This document shows, piece after piece, positions 7,807-8,888 of a stretch of DNA of 8,888 nucleotides (positions are counted from its first letter, which is position 1; each line of letters begins with the position of its first letter). The DNA is from Helicobacter sp. (lineage in GTDB: Bacteria > Campylobacterota > Campylobacteria > Campylobacterales > Helicobacteraceae): NCBI GenBank assembly GCA_022766795.1, contig JALEPE010000107.1, positions 1-8,888 of the forward strand, written 5' to 3'. Made by a program: the position numbers and the translations under genes. The notes below the pieces were generated by a model, which was not told the origin of the DNA, searched no databases, and worked only from the letters and a program-made list of their open reading frames with translations.

Positions 7807-7826
7807 TTTCTTTTTTATAAAAGAAA
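7807..7826 (+). terminator. Weak AT-rich hairpin after gpsA
   Basis: TTTCTTTT (7807-7814) can pair with AAAAGAAA (7819-7826) across a 4-nt loop, about 40 bp after the gpsA stop. The stem has only one G-C pair and is followed by CTTTTG rather than a long T run. It is the best candidate for a gpsA terminator, but the evidence is thin. Confidence 0.3.
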
Positions 7827-7910
7827 CTTTTGCAATAGAATCTTAAAGAAACTAAAAAGAATCCTAAACCTTTATTTTTTCTAATGGGGCAAGGGATTCT
7901 ACTTGTGAAG

Positions 7911-7960
7911 CGTCCCCCTTACTCACTTAAACCCCCAACCCCTAGCACGCTTACCCCTCC
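7911..7960. other. Noncoding stretch with extreme C skew
   Basis: By my count 27 of 50 bases on the plus strand are C and 3 are G, in short runs such as CCCCC, ACCCCCAACCCC and TTACCCCTCC. It lies directly against the repeat element that begins at 7961 and contrasts sharply with the AT-rich flank at 7766-7880. GTGAAGCGT (7905-7913) is nearly complementary to ACGCTTAC (7947-7954), so the two could close a loop over the C-rich middle. No protein-coding sense is evident. It may be part of the same repeat unit. Confidence 0.5.
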
Positions 7961-8120
7961 GTCATTGCGAACGAAGTGAAGCAATCCATAATCTAGCATA
8001 TAGAAAATATAACAATGGAATCTTTACTAGTGAGATTCCACATTATAGATTTGCGCTGAAGCGGGTGAAAATGCTACGCATTTGCACGCTACGAAAAGCT
8101 AAAGCTTTTCTCGCAATAAC
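7961..8120. repeat. Interspersed repeat element with terminal inverted repeats and internal hairpins
   Basis: The element is bounded by GTCATTGCGA (7961-7970) and TCGCAATAAC (8111-8120), inverted repeats matching at 9 of 10 positions. The left end continues as ACGAAGTGAAGCAATCC, the type of noncoding repeat opening (GTCATTGCGA...GAAGCAATC) that I recall being dispersed in many bacterial genomes. Inside are four perfect short dyads: TGGAATCT/AGATTCCA (8016-8023 and 8033-8040), CGCT/AGCG (8054-8063), AAATGC/GCATTT (8069-8083) and GAAAAGCT/AGCTTTTC (8093-8110). There is no open reading frame of note. A transcript would fold into a string of small hairpins. The copy number cannot be judged from one window. 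Confidence 0.6.
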
Positions 8121-8169
8121 AACAGCATTAATTTTCAAAATATTGACAACAAAAAAATGCCATTAATTC

Positions 8170-8199
8170 TTTACATTTAGCATTCAAAAGAGATATAAT
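8170..8199 (+). promoter_or_regulatory. Sigma70-type promoter upstream of the radical SAM gene
   Basis: TTTACA (8170-8175) and a perfect TATAAT (8194-8199) are separated by 18 nt. The first differs from the TTGACA consensus at one base. Transcription would begin near 8206, about 24 nt before the ATG at 8230, with the AAAAGG ribosome binding site (8217-8222) in the leader. The promoter lies just after the repeat element and shows no sign of decay. Confidence 0.65.
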
Positions 8200-8229
8200 T
8201 AAAACGTTATTTTACTAAAAGGCTAATCA

Positions 8230-8888
8230 ATGCAAAATACCCCCCCCCACAGATTCAGCAAAAACTTGCAGAGTTAGAATCTCAAAACATACAACTACAG
8301 CAAACTCTTACGCAAGTCATTAATGCACACAACTACTTAGCAAATATCACCGCAAAACTAACGCCACAAGCATTTTTATCTATGTTACAATTTTCTTTAG
8401 TGGAGCATTGTAATTTAAATTGCTTTGGTTGTTCTGTCTTTTCTCAACACGCAGATGCGAAATTCTACGATATTAAAGAGTTTGAAAGAGAAGTTAAACA
8501 TCTAGCTAAACTCACAGATGGGCTTGTCGGGCATTTTGAACTAATGGGTGGAGAGCCATTATTGCACCCACAAATCAATGAGTTTTTGATAATTTTACGA
8601 AAATATTTTCCAAAAAGTGGAATCTGGATCATCACGAATGGAATCTTACTTCCTAAGCAAAAAGATGATTTTTGGGAGACTTGTCGTGATAACCAAATAG
8701 AAATACACCCTACAAAATATCCTATCAAAATTGATTGGGAAAAGGTAGAGAAAAAATGTCAAACTTATGGAATCCCACTTGCTTTTTATGGAGGTTCTGA
8801 AATACAAAAAGTATCGTGGAAATTTAATTTGGAGCCAAAGGGCAATTTAAATCCCTTTAATAGTTTTGTTGGTTGCCTTATGGCAAAT
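8230..8888 (+). CDS. Radical SAM protein, probably phase-variable and OFF here; 3' end outside window
   Basis: The ATG at 8230 has AAAAGG 7 nt upstream (8217-8222) and a good promoter, but the nine-C tract puts it in a frame that stops at TAG 8275-8277 after 15 codons. From 8250 to the right edge another frame is open for 213 codons; ten C would join it to the ATG, giving at least 220 residues. In that form residues 8-50 are a Q- and L-rich segment that may form a coiled coil. The SAM-cluster motif is C61-x3-C65-x2-C68 (EHCNLNCFGC), and MGGEP at 106-110 is the SAM-binding GGE motif. A later VGCLMAN just before the edge resembles the start of a C-terminal auxiliary cluster (SPASM-like) region. 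The enzyme probably modifies a peptide or sugar substrate; which one is unknown. An internal ATG at 8382 is in the open frame but has no ribosome binding site. Confidence 0.8.
8240..8248 (+). repeat. Homopolymeric C tract (nine C), probable phase-variation switch
   Basis: Nine consecutive C lie 10 bases into the coding region that starts at 8230. In Helicobacter and Campylobacter, C or G runs of this length at the start of a gene are known to change length by slipped-strand mispairing and to switch the gene on and off. Reading the frames, seven or ten C join the ATG to the long downstream frame, while eight or nine do not. It is the longest single-base C or G run in the window. Confidence 0.85.

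Noticed and set aside
8143..8148. Perfect TTGACA as a -35 box
   Set aside because: No -10-like hexamer lies 16-18 nt downstream; TATAAT at 8194 is 45 nt away and pairs better with TTTACA at 8170.
7766..8229. Hidden tRNA, small gene or CRISPR repeats in the long intergenic region
   Set aside because: I saw no cloverleaf, no regularly spaced direct repeats and no start codon with a ribosome binding site followed by a useful frame.
8465..8728. 87-codon open frame on the minus strand
   Set aside because: It is antisense to the radical SAM frame, which carries clear motifs across the same stretch.

Overview
The window looks like part of a Helicobacter chromosome, probably from the enterohepatic group, or from a close relative in the Campylobacterota. 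The base composition is AT-rich. The TrxB and FliI proteins closely resemble what I remember of the H. pylori proteins, and a full purF gene is present, which H. pylori lacks but enterohepatic Helicobacter and Campylobacter carry. No 16S or other marker gene is present, so the genus is an inference.

Layout. Positions 2-559 (+) hold the 3' part of a helix-turn-helix protein that enters from the left edge. It converges on, and overlaps by 125 bp, a long minus-strand block. In transcription order the block is fliI (flagellar export ATPase), a promoter-containing gap, trxA, a small membrane-anchored protein with a possible degenerate thioredoxin fold, trxB, dapB, purF and a YhcC-type radical SAM gene. 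From trxA to yhcC the genes are 39 nt apart or less, and most touch or nearly touch, so they are probably one operon joining thiol redox, lysine/cell-wall and purine synthesis. A short AT-rich region (6779-6877) separates fliI from the divergent gpsA (+). It holds candidate -10 boxes for both directions and a 7-bp dyad.

The right end looks accessory. After gpsA comes 464 bp without a gene (7766-8229). It holds a weak AT-rich hairpin, a 50-bp stretch with extreme C-over-G skew, a repeat element of about 160 bp bounded by near-perfect 10-bp inverted repeats and containing four small hairpins, and then a good sigma70-type promoter. That promoter and a clear ribosome binding site lead into an ATG followed almost at once by a run of nine C. 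With nine C the ATG frame stops after 15 codons; with ten (or seven) it opens into a radical SAM protein with CxxxCxxC and GGEP motifs that runs off the right edge. This is the standout observation: a probable phase-variable radical SAM gene, shown here in the OFF state.

The rest is ordinary housekeeping content. The other items worth a second look are the thioredoxin-like protein between trxA and trxB and the overlapping 3' end of the first gene, which may be a frameshifted extension.
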